64,000 nt of DNA, taken from NCBI GenBank assembly GCA_021209875.1, contig JAGYVD010000005.1, positions 3,076,001-3,140,000 on the forward strand. Reading direction: 5' to 3'. The stretch is from Rosellinia necatrix. Lineage: Eukaryota; Ascomycota; Sordariomycetes; Xylariales; Xylariaceae. Position 1 is the first letter of the stretch. Every line of letters starts with the position of its first letter. Under the pieces are notes generated by a model. That model worked only from the letters and a program-made list of their open reading frames with translations, had not been told where the DNA came from and did no database searches. This document shows positions 10,902 through 22,826 of this stretch, in pieces. Made by a program: the position numbers and the translations under genes.

Positions 10902-13535
10902 ATGCGGGATACCATGCCATCCTCGTTGTCGCGGCTTGGGCTGCTAGCTTTCGCAGGTGCGGCGAGCGCTCAAGTCGACTACTCGCAGTATGTCAACCCG
11001 TTTATCGGTGGACTGGGGCCGTTCGATGGGCTTGCTTGTAGGTCAATTCCCAGTCATGCCAAACCGTGGTCTTGGGCAATTGTCGCTAACATCGCGGGAA
11101 GATGGCGGAGGTGATATTTTCGTCGGCGGGGCGGTGCCCTTCGGCGTCGTGAAGATGGGCATCGACACCTACGAGGAGAACGTGACCTGGGCCACGCTCA
11201 ACGGAGGCTGGACGCCGAAGGGCCTCGTGACCGGCGTGAGCATGATGCATGAACACGGCACCGGGGGAGGGCCGAAGTACGGAATAGTGGCCCAGATGCC
11301 GCTCACGAGCATAGATCACCCCGTAAACATCCTAGACAACACGACGTATTGGCAGCGGCGAGTCGGCGACGACGTGGCGAGTGTCGGTTACTACAAGACC
11401 GAGTTCGAGAACGGGATTCGAATCGAGCTATCCGGCGCCCGCCACGCCGGTATCGTCCAGTATTCCTTCCCCGAGGGCGAAAAACATGTCTTGGTCGACG
11501 TGTCTCACTACTTGCCGTCCATCGGCGACGGCGCTAGTGGCCAAATGTTTCTCGATGGCGAGATTAGCATCGACGGTGCCCAATACACCGGCTACACGAC
11601 AACCCGAGGAGGCTTCGGTCTGGGGGCCCCTTTCACCGTCTATTTCTGCGGCGAATTCGAGTCCGAGCCGGAACAGGCTCGTACATTCCGCGGTAGAAAC
11701 ACGGATCCCAACCCGGGATATCGCTCGTTTAGTGGCGAGCCTATCGGCCAGGCCATGTTCAGCTCCTTCAGCGCCATGGGCGAAAAGTCAGGGCCGTTGA
11801 GCGATCGCGTCGGGGCGGTATTTAGCTGGGGGGCCAACGCATCAGCCCAAGTGAAGTCACGAATTGGCATCTCCATGATCTCTGCCGAGAAGGCGTGCAA
11901 ATTTAAGGACGAGGAGATACCGTCCTGGGATCTGAATAAGACGGTGTCAGCTGCCGTGGACGAATGGAACAAGGACGTATTTAGCCGGATTCAGGTGCCG
12001 ACAGACGAATCAGCGAACCGAACAAACTTGGTTCTCTTATACTCATCGCTGTACATGATGCACCTGATGCCCTCCGATCGCACCGGGGAGAACCCTCTCT
12101 GGGAATCAGACGAGCCATCCTGGGACGACTTTTACGCGATATGGGATACTTTCCGATGCACCGTCAGTCTACTGCATCTGATTCAGCCTAAGGCCTACGA
12201 GGGCCAACTCCGCTCGCTCATTGACATATGGCGTCACGAGGGTTTCATGCCGGATTCTCGGTCCGGTAATTGCAACGGTATCACGCAAGGAGGCAGTGAC
12301 GCCGACAATGTCTTGGCAGATGCCTACGTCAAGGGGCTGCGTGGCGGCATCAACTGGACCGCTGGGTACCAGGCGATGGTGAAAGACGCCGAGGTTACAC
12401 CGCCCAACACTTTCGCCCTGAACGACCTCAAGGCCAGCGTGAAAGAAGGGCGCGGCGCTCTAGACGACTGGAAGAAGCTTGGATACGTGAGCACGGATAG
12501 TACCCGTTGCATCTCGAGGAGCGTAGAGTACTCGCTGAACGACTACGCCCTGAGCGTGGTGGCAGCCGGCGAGGCACCCCAGGACGTCGAAAAGTACCTC
12601 AACAGGGCGGCCGGCTGGCAGCACTTATGGAACGCCGACGTCGAGAGCGTGGGCTTCAAGGGGTTTCTTACACCCAAGAACGGCGACGGGACGTGGGACG
12701 ACGACGGCTACAACCCAGCGAAATGCGGCGGCTGCTCTTGGGGCTCCATCACCTACGAGGGGACGCCGTGGGAATATTCGTTTAGCATTCCGCATGACAT
12801 GAAGAACCTCGTCCAGCTAATGGGCGGCGAGGCCGAGTTTGAGAGGAGGCTAGACTATATTGTAGGTTCATTGCGACCCGAAGCGAAGAAAACCCCAACA
12901 CTGACGATAGCTAGTTCCTCCCAAACACAAGCCAGGCAGACCTCGGCCCGAACGGCGCCCGAATTACGTCGATCATGAACATCGGGTAAAGTCCCACATG
13001 ACAAGACACCTTACCAGGTACCTTAGCTAACCAAACCTGTCCGCGAAGAAACGAGCCCGACTTCGCGACGCCGTACCACTACAACTACATCAACAAGCAG
13101 CACAAGTCCGTCAACCAGTCGCGGTCGCTCTCGAACCAGTACTTCGACGACACGATGCGCGGCGTCCCGGGCAACAGCGACTCGGGCGCGCTCAACTCGT
13201 GGCTGATCTGGCAGATGCTGGGCCTGTACCCGGTCGTGACGCAGCCGGTGTACCTGCTGGCGTCGCCGTGGTTCGGCGACATCAACGTGACCGTCGGCGC
13301 CAACGCGACCCTGCGCATCACGAGCGACGGCGCCGACCCCGCCGGGCTCGGCCACCGCGGCTTCTACGTGAGGTCGGTCAAGATCAACGGCGAGCCGTGG
13401 GACAGGAACTGGTTCGGCCACGAGGACGTCATGGTGCGCGGCGGCACCATCGAGTTCGCCGTCGGCGACGAACCCCTCGTCTGGGAGACGGGCGACGTAC
13501 CGCCCAGCCCCGGCCATGTGGCGTTCAAGGGATGA
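10902..13535 (+). CDS. Secreted GH92 alpha-1,2-mannosidase
   Basis: Exons 10902-11037, 11102-12861, 12915-12985 and 13049-13535 sum to 2454 nt, 817 residues. This is normal for fungal GH92, a calcium-dependent exo-mannosidase family that trims alpha-mannosides from glycoproteins or mannans. A signal peptide (SRLGLLAFAGAASA) precedes the mature start at about QVDYSQYVNPFIG. Family motifs: YGGGDIFVGGAVPFG, GVSMMHEHGTGG, WESDEPSWDDFYAIWDTFR, MPDSRSGNCNGITQGGSDAD, MNIGNEPDFATPYHYNY, and RGVPGNSDSGALNSWLIWQM, which carry the conserved acidic residues. Introns are 64, 53 and 63 bp. The second and third flank a 71-bp exon recovered only by matching ADLGPNGARITSIMNIG. An in-frame ATG four codons downstream is an alternative start. 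The product is probably extracellular. Confidence 0.93.
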
Positions 13536-13905
13536 CGGGTTCGGGTGTAAGAAGGTGCCTGCAATTACAAGATGTTGGTCCAGTCCACCGCTACCACACC
13601 GCGCGATCTGTCTAGCGCGGGTCGAAAATGCGGTACGAATGGATGTGAATGTAGCGGAATGTGTTGATAAAACCACCAATCTATAAATGTTATTGGCACC
13701 AATCTTCGCAATGCATATATGTCATATGGAAAACGTCCAGAGTAAGGTCTGGTCACTAGAAGGTAATTAGCAGCTGGGTCGCAAATAGATAGCTGAGTAT
13801 AGGGGTATGGCTCAATATCATTAATTCCTGGGCCTAACATCTAAGGTGGAAGGCCTTCAGCCCTTATATACATCAATATGCCTCTAAAGCTACACAATAG
13901 GGTAG
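13536..13905. other. Intergenic, between GH92 gene and a gene relic
   Basis: About 370 bp, A/T-leaning, presumed to hold the GH92 3' UTR. No coding signal is visible before the relic at 13906. Confidence 0.45.
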
Positions 13906-14690
13906 CTAGTACCTCGCCATGTGCTTTATCTACCTGACAGAGAGGGACTGCAGTCCCGATTGGGGCTCTTCCAAGAGGGCAATATACCTGGATATTCAAA
14001 TTTCACCGCCATCTTCCCAGAGACCTCAAGTGCGGTTTCCGTGCTCTCGAATTCTCTTGGTCTTACCGATAGCGCAAGACTAGTCGGGTAATTACTTATA
14101 GAAGAGATTTTCAGTAATACAGTCAATACAATCGACTATATAGAATACGCTGCTACGGCAGCGAGAGAGAACGCCTCGGCAATGGCAGAATCAGGCAACA
14201 ATTGGTACGAGGTAAAACTGTGAAATCACCCGCCAACCCCCTGAAAGCATATGTAGGAACATATTACAATTCGACCAATACGTTCGGTATCGAAATAACC
14301 AAGGGGGACGGGCACTTCCAAGTGCATTCCATGGGTCGCGAATACGAAGGATTCAACCTGCAACCGTATCAACACAATAGCTTCTTCTGGTACCTATTCT
14401 ATGACGAATTGGCACAACGAGCCTGTTACACTACTTATCCGAAAGAGTATTATGTCATCGAGTTCGGCTTCATCGGCGACCTCGAGGGTGGGCCTGGTGC
14501 CTGTTATGTCGAATGTAAAACGATGAATGCTATTCGGTGGAAACATGAGTTTGCCATACAGGGTGAAGGGGAAATCTTTTATAGAAGGGATCACAGACAG
14601 AAGCCGTTTGATCAAAATATGACCCAAGCAGCGCTTCCCGACAATGAACTCGAAGCTGGGGGGAGTAATAACTTAAACCTCTATTGCTAA
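13906..14690 (+). pseudogene. Relic of a serine beta-lactamase-family (class C/esterase-like) gene
   Basis: Only the C-terminal part is recognisable. Frame one, 13906-14088, reads ...LFQEGNIPGYSNFTAIFP and then VLSNSLGLTDSARLVG, the late catalytic-domain region of fungal beta-lactamase-like serine hydrolases. It is interrupted by TAA at 14089-14091, where a glutamine is expected, so a CAA-to-TAA change is the simplest reading. It then continues LLIEEIFSN...NNWYE to a TGA at 14221. The protein resumes in another frame with NPLKAYVGTYYNSTNTFGIEI-like text to the stop at 14690, resembling the C-terminal beta-sandwich of this family. The SxxK and Tyr motifs of the active site are absent. With one stop, one frame change and a lost 5' half, it is almost certainly dead. 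A short 162-residue protein from 14202 could be called instead, but the upstream homology argues for a relic. Confidence 0.65.
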
Positions 14691-15824
14691 CAATGTAGTC
14701 GCGTACGTAGGCTGAATAAAGGCTGTCACCATCATCGTAATCACCATGTTTGAACTTTATCGGACATGGGCTTGTACCTACCTACCCTATTGTACAAGGC
14801 GTTTTCGCAATAATTAATTGATATTTTAGGTTTATCGATGATTTACTCTCTCTATTTTGTCTTGGTCAGGAAACAAGACAAGAATCTTGCACCATATGGC
14901 GCGCATCTAAGGAGTTTAAAAGTAACTATAACCTTGTTTGTTTCAAGGGGCAGTTTACTTTTAATCTAATCGCTAGATCAAACAGCAATTTGAGAATATT
15001 ATGGGTTATATGCAGTCATTATCACCTGCTCGTGGTCACATAGGGTTGGATTGGGGTTGGAATAACCGTCAGCCTTTTTCGAAAAGGGTCGCATCAGAAG
15101 GTCAATTAAGCTATTCAAACCTGAGGGACTCATTATAGACTTTCATATCTATTATACTACAAAGTCCTTATTACTTATAATTAGTTTTAAATGTTACATA
15201 GTTCTGGAAATTTAATATAATATGCTTTAATAGAAAGGAAGATTTTTAAATTTACCTTGAGCCAAACTCTTTATAGTAATCTTATATTAAAAACAACCGG
15301 TGATCAGCTTACGCTCCCCCCCTTTCCTCCCCCTGAATACGTTCTTCTTTATACTACGTAGTATACCCTGTTGCTGACCTACAGGAGCATTCTAATTTCG
15401 GATGCCAGAACCTCCCGTCTTAAGGTCTTCAATACCAGCACTTCAACATTTGTATACACCTTCAGTTAGCACGAAATATCGGACCATGTGACGAAAAACT
15501 AACAAGCTATCACAAATCTGCAATCATGTATATATGCTGGCCTGCGCAGAGCAAGTACTTCGAAGCAAACTAGTGGTAGCCAGTTACCCTGATGTGTATC
15601 TACACCTCTTCCGAATTCCGGTTTAGTAAACCAGCCTGCCACACTGATAGACCACAGCCCACAGCCCGTAGTACCATTCCTCGCACAAGACCGCAACTGA
15701 GTGGCTTCCATGCTACCTCTCGGAGTTTCATTGATGCCTGAGAGTGCGTTCCTATCCTTTACCGGCCATCTACCTAGAATATGAAGGACTCGGGCACCAA
15801 CAAGAACATAACATCTCTTTCAAC
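14691..15824. other. Intergenic A/T-rich block
   Basis: About 1.1 kb. The part from roughly 14930 to 15300 is clearly A/T-rich with many TA steps and no open frames, unlike the surrounding genes. It may be decayed, possibly mutated, repeat DNA. It lies between the beta-lactamase relic and the 3' end of the PARP-E2 gene. Confidence 0.45.
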
Positions 15825-18800
15825 TTATTGCATGGCAGTCTCTTTTAGCTCCAGTGGCACTTCCCACCCATGTGTAGCGGCAGCGCGCATGTATGCAGTT
15901 ATAGCTTCCCGTATGCTGTACTGCTCACTGCTGCCTCTTTGCCCCGCCAAGCGTGCAGGGCGAGGATCCATACTACATATCGCTAGCCGGACCTGCAGCA
16001 ACACACTCTCCATATTGTTTGCTGGAGACCAGCCCGTATTTGTGAGTAACTCCATACACATAGCACCTCCAGCTGTGACGTGGCCCCCTCCACCCTGTGC
16101 GAAGGCTAGAAATCGTGGTTGAATTACTCGAACGAACGGTGGGGTTAGTGGAAACCCACGCAAAAATCGAATCTCAAGAACAATGCTATCGATACCGGCC
16201 TTCTGCATGTCTTGGGCGAGGGGCAAGCAGAGGTCAAAGGAATGTAGTTGAACAATCCACTGAAACATGTTCTCGACCCTTTCAAAGTCGAGGTACCATC
16301 CAAGTTCATGTAGAGGTATTGTGGATTGAATCCCCTGCAATTTCAGAAGTTCCCTTTGAATTGCCTGCTGCCCTGGTTTTGTTGCGTAGGACGGAAGTGC
16401 GAGTTGGGGGAGCTTGGAAAAGTTCAGGCCTCCCGGGTGGAAATCTGTAAGGGATTTCCGGGGCGTGGAGGGATGTGCAACCCCGATTGCGTGATTCTCG
16501 ATGCTATCCCCGTCAGTGAGAAATATGATATCCTCTAAGTCCTCCTCGTCCGATCCATCTCCATTGACTATATCCATAGCTGAAGAGGCAAATATTTGAC
16601 CTTGTTGTTGCCGAGCCGACGCAAAGGCAGTCTTTGGGATGAATACTATAGTTATCTCGTTAGTGAACAAGCTCAAGCTTTAGAGGACTTGCCATTAAAA
16701 AACAGCCATCCGTAGGCAATAAACTCACATTTCTTATTAGACGGCCCTACGGCAGTGTATCGTGGATCTTGCTTGAATTCGGCCATGTTTGTGTGCCGCT
16801 CCGTTGGTGAATAAACGGAAGCAACCTGAGAATTGCGTGGACGAACAAATAGATATCTACATTGAATCCAATGCAGTTTATTGACCACGTAACAAGAAGT
16901 GCTGTGCTTGAACTTTTTCGGCAGATTAACAAGTTCATTTAAACTTATCGCTGATCCTATCCGTAATGAGGATCGTGGCCATATATTTAACTGCAAAGAT
17001 GGTCAGTTTAATAATAAGAAGGCATTACGAGTATGGAGAGAATGGGGTGTGGAAGGAGCTAGGCCTGCAAACCTCTGTTGAACTGTCCGTATCTCTGCGG
17101 TTACAGTAGTTTGAGCTATAGTCGAAAGAACGACTAAAATATACACCATGGCCATGACTTCTACCATTGGCGACAACATCGTAATTGAGTCCTTCTCGAA
17201 TAATGGAATGCCAATTACCTATGGCGCTGCCACTATAATGTAGGAGGTCAACAAATAGTCGGATGACATAGTAACTTTTTTGTGTTCTTCAATATGAGAT
17301 CAACAACACTCGGGTGGACTTACTGCCATGCTAGTATGGTGCGATGAGGACCACCCACTTCCAGTAGAGCATCTTGAAAAAGCGCTTCCTTCTCGGGTGA
17401 GCCCTGGGCAAACCTGAACTGCATCCAGCCTTCAACCCCGGAGATCAATTCTTGAGATTGGCCTAATCCCTGGCCCCCATTTTCGTCCCGGGTTTGTTGT
17501 TTGTCGGTGTGACTTTTTTTAAGCTGAATAATAAAGGAACGGTTCGACGTGATAATCCACCTCAGAAGCCTCATTGCCACTGGTGGGATTCGTTTCCATG
17601 TAGCCAATTGCTGGTATCGGTTGTCCATTAGGTACGACCGCATCTCTTCAACAGATGGCAGCATATATATTAACAACTTTAGCGAAAAAGCCTCCTCGAG
17701 TTTGCCATTGATATCGTCGAGAGATTGATCACAAGGCACGAGGCGCCCCATTGTCAGGCCAGTATTGACCCAGTTCCAGCATTGAATTTTCTCATACGTT
17801 GCTGGCTCCATGGGGACCGGGTGCCGAGACGCGATATGGAGTTTAAGCGTTGAATACAACCTCGATTCAATAAGGGCATGATGGAATATATTCACCGCCC
17901 GCCCAGCTGCTTCCTCGTTGTGTTGTGTATGAATAACCACCCATTCGCCTACCCCTAGGCCAGTGCGATCAGCAAGGGACTTGTCGATTATTCGGGCTTC
18001 GGAGCGAGACCATTCTATCTCTATCTCTATCGGGTCGACGAGGGTGCCGAAATCGGCGAGAGTATAATCTTTAAGGTTTGCTGCTTTGCGTTGTCTCTGA
18101 ACACGGGGTACTTGCAAATCCAACCCTCGCGGGAATTTACGCAGCGTTGGGCCGTGAGAACTGCTTTGGTGCAGGCTAGCGTAGAAAAAACTGATCAATA
18201 GGTCAACAACGTATTGTTGGTTGATTATTTCATGATCGATGCTTGGGCCGAGACCAAGGTTCATATACTGGAATAAGCAAAGCGGCTTGCTACAGACATA
18301 TGGCTTGAGTGCTTCGACGTTTCCAACCATTCTCTCGTGGCAGATCATGCAGTAATTGGCACACCTCATTAAGTAACGCAATGCAAACTGCATCGCGACA
18401 AGAGGAAGCGAAACCGAATGCCCGTTTAACAAGTGATCATCCACCAAAATGGGAGGTAGGTTAATGTTAGCGGCATGAGCAGGATCAGGCTTCGGGTTTG
18501 AGAGACTAATCGGGGTAGTATCATAGCGGCCCATAATAATCTGCGACTGGGCCATCTTCGCGTCTTCCCAGGAGACATTTTTCGCTATAGGTTCCAACAT
18601 CAGCATTCACGGATCTTGCCTAAATAGCCACCGTAAATGACCTCCCCCTTACCTAACTGCTCGAAGGGGGGTTATTAAAATAATTACTCACTTGTTCTTA
18701 ATTTCATCATAGTAAGAAAATCCTTTCGAAGAAGTAACTCAAGAGAGCTCCCAATTCCGAAGGTTAGAAGCTGGTCACCCCCTGATGAATTTTCGGCATT

Positions 18801-20049
18801 GTTAAGATTCAGCGCAGGTCCCTCACGATATGTTCCCGTAGCAGTAGGCGAAAAGGCCGCAATAGCTTCTGCTATTGCAGGTCGGTATCTCGAACATTTC
18901 CGGAGCCTGAACTCAAGATGGATTTCTTCTGTTGGCGTTCTTAGAGCATCTTCAAACGTCACGTAATCTCCCGGGTACCTTATCAGGAGAATAAGATGGC
19001 TGCTACCTTGCAAGTCCCATGCCACCTGAGTGTCATTAGAAAGACCGAGCTTGCTGATCTTGAGCGATACTGTAATTATGTTGCACTCTGAAACATGATC
19101 GATCCCGCATAATTTGCTAACTCTGAAACCTGCATTTCGAACAGCTCTGAAATCTTGGCGAATTCGTCGTAGACTGGTATCGGAGATTTTTGTTGGCATT
19201 GTATTTGGCGATTTATGAAGGAGGTCAAAGTCGCCGTCGTCGTCAGATTCAAACCCATTGTAGGTGTCGATATTATCTGATGCTTCTGAGGAATAAATGT
19301 CCTCGTTTTCGTTTGTAACTGTAAAGTCATAATTATTCTCGTCGCCTTCTTCAACTTCGCCAGTTGAATCTAAGACAACAAGAAGCCGGCGGGTGAGGGT
19401 CTTGAGTAGATCTGCAATACACATGCCTGTGGTTGATGCAGTTGCATCATTAAGAATCCTGCCAATTTGATGTGGCACATCGGCATCAGCGTACACAAGA
19501 AAGGAATTATCCCTAGGGTATCTAGATGCGTCTATCGGTAATATCAGTTGCGCCGTTGTTAGCTCTATACATTGTTTCGCCTTATCGAAGCTGGTAATAA
19601 GAAAGAGCTGTGTTTAGCTCTGAAAAATCAAGATTGCAAATAATTCCCTATTGAGAATACCACAGCGAATGCTTCTCTAACTAGGTGCATGATTAAGGAA
19701 ATTGTTTTCAGACTCACCTTGCGGCATGACACGAATCTCGATCTTCCCATCAGGGACCTTGGTATGGACGAAGAAGAAAACAAACTCGTCTATGGGAATC
19801 CATAGGTAGTTAGCGGCAAAACCATGGTGGTGTAAAGGGGGGAGTTGAAGCTAGTATAAAATTGACGATAAACGAGCTGAGCTCTATGCCTTCCCGTTGT
19901 TCCTGGAAATGAATAGACAGAAATTAGAATGAATGGAATCTCTAACCTTGGATGTCGCCTTTGCCAATTCCCTGTATATATGGGAGATTTTCGTCACCAG
20001 CGGCCAGTATGTCGGCTTGCAAGCGGTTGCGTGTCGTCTTCGGGGGCAT
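15825..20049 (-). CDS. PARP catalytic domain fused to ubiquitin-conjugating (E2, UBE2Q-like) domain
   Basis: Exons downward: 20049-19947, 19789-19718, 19607-18692, 18584-17324, 17232-17073, 16990-16729, 16645-15825. From the third exon on, all junctions close in phase (3420 nt, 1139 residues). Central domain: WHGSAIGNWHSIIREGLN carries the PARP His, and HGHGVYFS the Tyr. ISLNELVNLP and YVVNKLHWIQCRYLFV follow; the position of the PARP1 catalytic Glu aligns with Cys, suggesting mono-ADP-ribosylation if active. C-terminal domain: FLRGFPLTPPFVRVIQPRFL, then GHVTAGGAMCMELL with the E2 cysteine and GWSPANNMESVLLQVRLAI, as in UBE2Q. A Cys-rich stretch (YCMICHERM...CSKPLC) precedes the PARP part. 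Start MPPKTTRNRLQADIL is inferred. The junction between exons 2 and 3 does not close in phase with any AG I can find, so the first two exons are uncertain. It probably couples ADP-ribosylation with ubiquitin transfer; substrates are unknown. Confidence 0.82.
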
Positions 20050-20739
20050 TTTCGCCTGTCAGGGTGACCGAAACCAGGAGGGGGTTATCGACAGGATCGT
20101 GCATGAACCTATTCGGTAAAAAAATACGATGGTTATGTCTTGTCATGCGCCGAGGAATCACAAATCTCTTCTGATGGGCAGCTTTGCTGTACCCCAGGAA
20201 CAGGAATCCACTATAGCCTATCGGTGAGCGATAGAGCCTGTCAAGAGATTGTGTATGAGTAAAGCTAAATTCCTCAAGATTAGATCATATAAAGATGGGG
20301 AGGTGGTGCCGGGAAGTACAAGACAAAAACATGATCGGGGGATGCGTTGTATGTTACCTGGCTATGATGAAAGAATCAGTAGTTGCGTATTTTGAAGTGT
20401 GCGAGTGGCCGCCCTGATTAGCGCGGCAGTAGTCGACAGAGCTGATAAATGATATTGACGAAACGAGAAGCTTGTAGAGAGGGTGCAAACTGGCCACTCA
20501 ATGGTTCGTCCGTCGAATCACTTCGGAACCACGACAACTCAGAGCTCAACGATGGAGATAGTCAAGGTGCTGCCACAGGACTAGATAGCTGAACGCCAAG
20601 GGATCTAGGTATTTTGGAATGCAGGCAGCCTACCTTTCCAACAGATGGCAGCTATAACCAAGGGGATATCTCGCTGTCAAGTAACCAGTCGAGTATCTGC
20701 CCTTGCAGCAGAAACAATATCAATGGCGAACCTAGATGC

Positions 20740-21740
20740 CTGAACAACTACCTAGGTAGATGGCTGGGCAAATGGATTGGTCCTTGTTCCCAAGCCAAGT
20801 ATCACATATACTTTGGAGAACTTGATATAGGTATGGATTGGTGCCGTTTGGTTTGCTGAAAAGGGAAATAAAAGAGACTGACTTGGTAGAAGAGGGTGAG
20901 AAGTGGTTTCCATTTTAGATAAGTATATGTTGTCTACTTACCTACCTTCATGCTACCTACCTACCTCGGTACCCAAGGTACCCGGGTAGGCCCCCAATCT
21001 ACGTAGGTAATGTGCAATACAGCACAATGAGGCCCCCTAGAGCAAGTAGCAGGTAGTTCGCCTTATGTGAAGACAGGCAGGTACGTCGCATGCGACGAAA
21101 AAGTAGGCACTAGCGCCGCTCCATCACCTAGGTACCTAAGGTTACACCGAATATATGAAGACATGCACAGGCATTTACATCAGACTAGATAGAAAAGCCA
21201 GGTATGTACAAGTACCTAGATAGATATTCAAGATACCTAAGGTAGGATTCGGCACTCATACACTGGGCAGCACAAATGCCTAAGAATAATAAGTAGATAG
21301 AGGAAATGGCACGGTACATATTCTTTTGTTGTATCTCCAGGGGGATGCCTACATAGTACTTCATGCATAGAGTTATAAAGAAATTAGTAGACCTCTGTAC
21401 CTTGGAAAGCCACCTACGCACCTTCCTGTACCTACAGGAAGGTGCGTAGGTAACTGCGACCTACCTAGATATAACAACCTTTTACCTACCCAGGCAAGTA
21501 CCTAGGTACCTGAGGGTAGTTACTCTAAGCGTACAAGGTTTCTCCTAGGTACTATATATCGAACTTTTTTGAACATTACTTTTGCCCACATTCACTTTTG
21601 ATTGTTTGTGCAGCTTAGGTAGGTAGTTATTTGATGTGACTCACCTAAATGTGGCGGGATGCAGTTACGATTGTGGCATAGCGCTATTTTCTATGGCAGT
21701 TGAGCTGTCTCAGATCTAGGTAGGTAATTAGGTACCAGTA
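20740..21740. repeat. Cluster of CCTAGGTA / GGTAGGTA motifs
   Basis: Within 1 kb the self-complementary core TACCTAGGTA and its tetranucleotide extensions (GGTA)n or (TACC)n recur more than a dozen times, for example near 20749, 20938-21010, 21128, 21217, 21463, 21498, 21546, 21617 and 21718. The copies are not in a regular tandem. Similar clusters lie at 28040-28830 and 53455-53660. Confidence 0.75.
21412..21451. repeat. Perfect 40-bp palindrome (19-bp arms, 2-bp loop)
   Basis: The arm ACCTACGCACCTTCCTGTA at 21412-21430 is followed by CC and then by its exact reverse complement at 21433-21451. With only a 2-nt loop it could extrude as a hairpin or cruciform. It sits inside the CCTAGGTA-rich cluster and shares its CCTAC text. 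Confidence 0.9.
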
Positions 21741-22826
21741 ACTGCTCGATTAGCCACAGTCATATCTGGGATAACAGCGCGAGAGGACAGGTGCTCCCCC
21801 TCCTTCCCGCAGGAGATTAATAACTACCCTTGTTCAACAAACATGCATTCCCGGGGATTTAAGAAGGTTCCTAGCTAACCCTTACCCCTCTAACAAGCCG
21901 CGAATTCTGTGAATTCCTTGGATGAGCAACAGAGGTTTCGGAGGATAGGCAAGCGTAAATTGCTATAGAGACACTCCAGGTGGGGTATTGGTTATCGCTG
22001 ATGTAACAGAGCATTAGGTAAAGATCTTGTATTCTTGTTATGGGTATGACGACAATTTATGTCAAGAGAGGAAGATACAACACGTGGTGTTCACTGCCAA
22101 CGATATGGACCCAAAAGACAGGATGGCGACCAGGGAAGTAGACGAAGCTTGACCCTTGTCATACAAACACCGATTTATAGAAACAAGCATAAAACTCGCA
22201 GGCCCCGTCAGGGTCCAGATGGGTTCCTTGTGCTGAAATGCTCATAGCCTTCGTCTTATAATGAGTATGTTTCATAAGGCGCTTCTTCTGCTAAAGGAGG
22301 ATGTTATGAAACAGATATGCGACTCTGTGCTACGACGCTACTGTTGCTGGGATGGCAAAGGTAGAACGTTGTCAAGTCGAACACTTGACCGCTCGCATCT
22401 ACATATATACTACTACAGCGTAAAATGACGGTGGCTTGAATTCCACGTTGCCATCTAATAAAATGATGCAATCGGCAACAATACGGCTTTTCTGATAAAA
22501 AGATTATTTAATGGGCTAGTTGCAGGCTCTATCAGAGAGTAATGCAAGCGGTGCAGAAAGCACTACTATAAATGCCGATATCAAATACAGCATCTACAGC
22601 ATCTACAACAATAGAAGTAATTTTAGTACTAGAACAACAGGAAATATCTAGAGCCGCTCTGGTGAGCACCGATATGAACGGAAACTGTGATTTTCTAAGT
22701 CTGCAACATCCATCAATATTGCCCATACATAATAGATTGTCATCTATTATGACCTCCTTCCTCTATCGGACCCCAAATTGAATCTGCTACCACCGCTTTG
22801 CTGTATCTCCCGGCAACCTAACAAGC

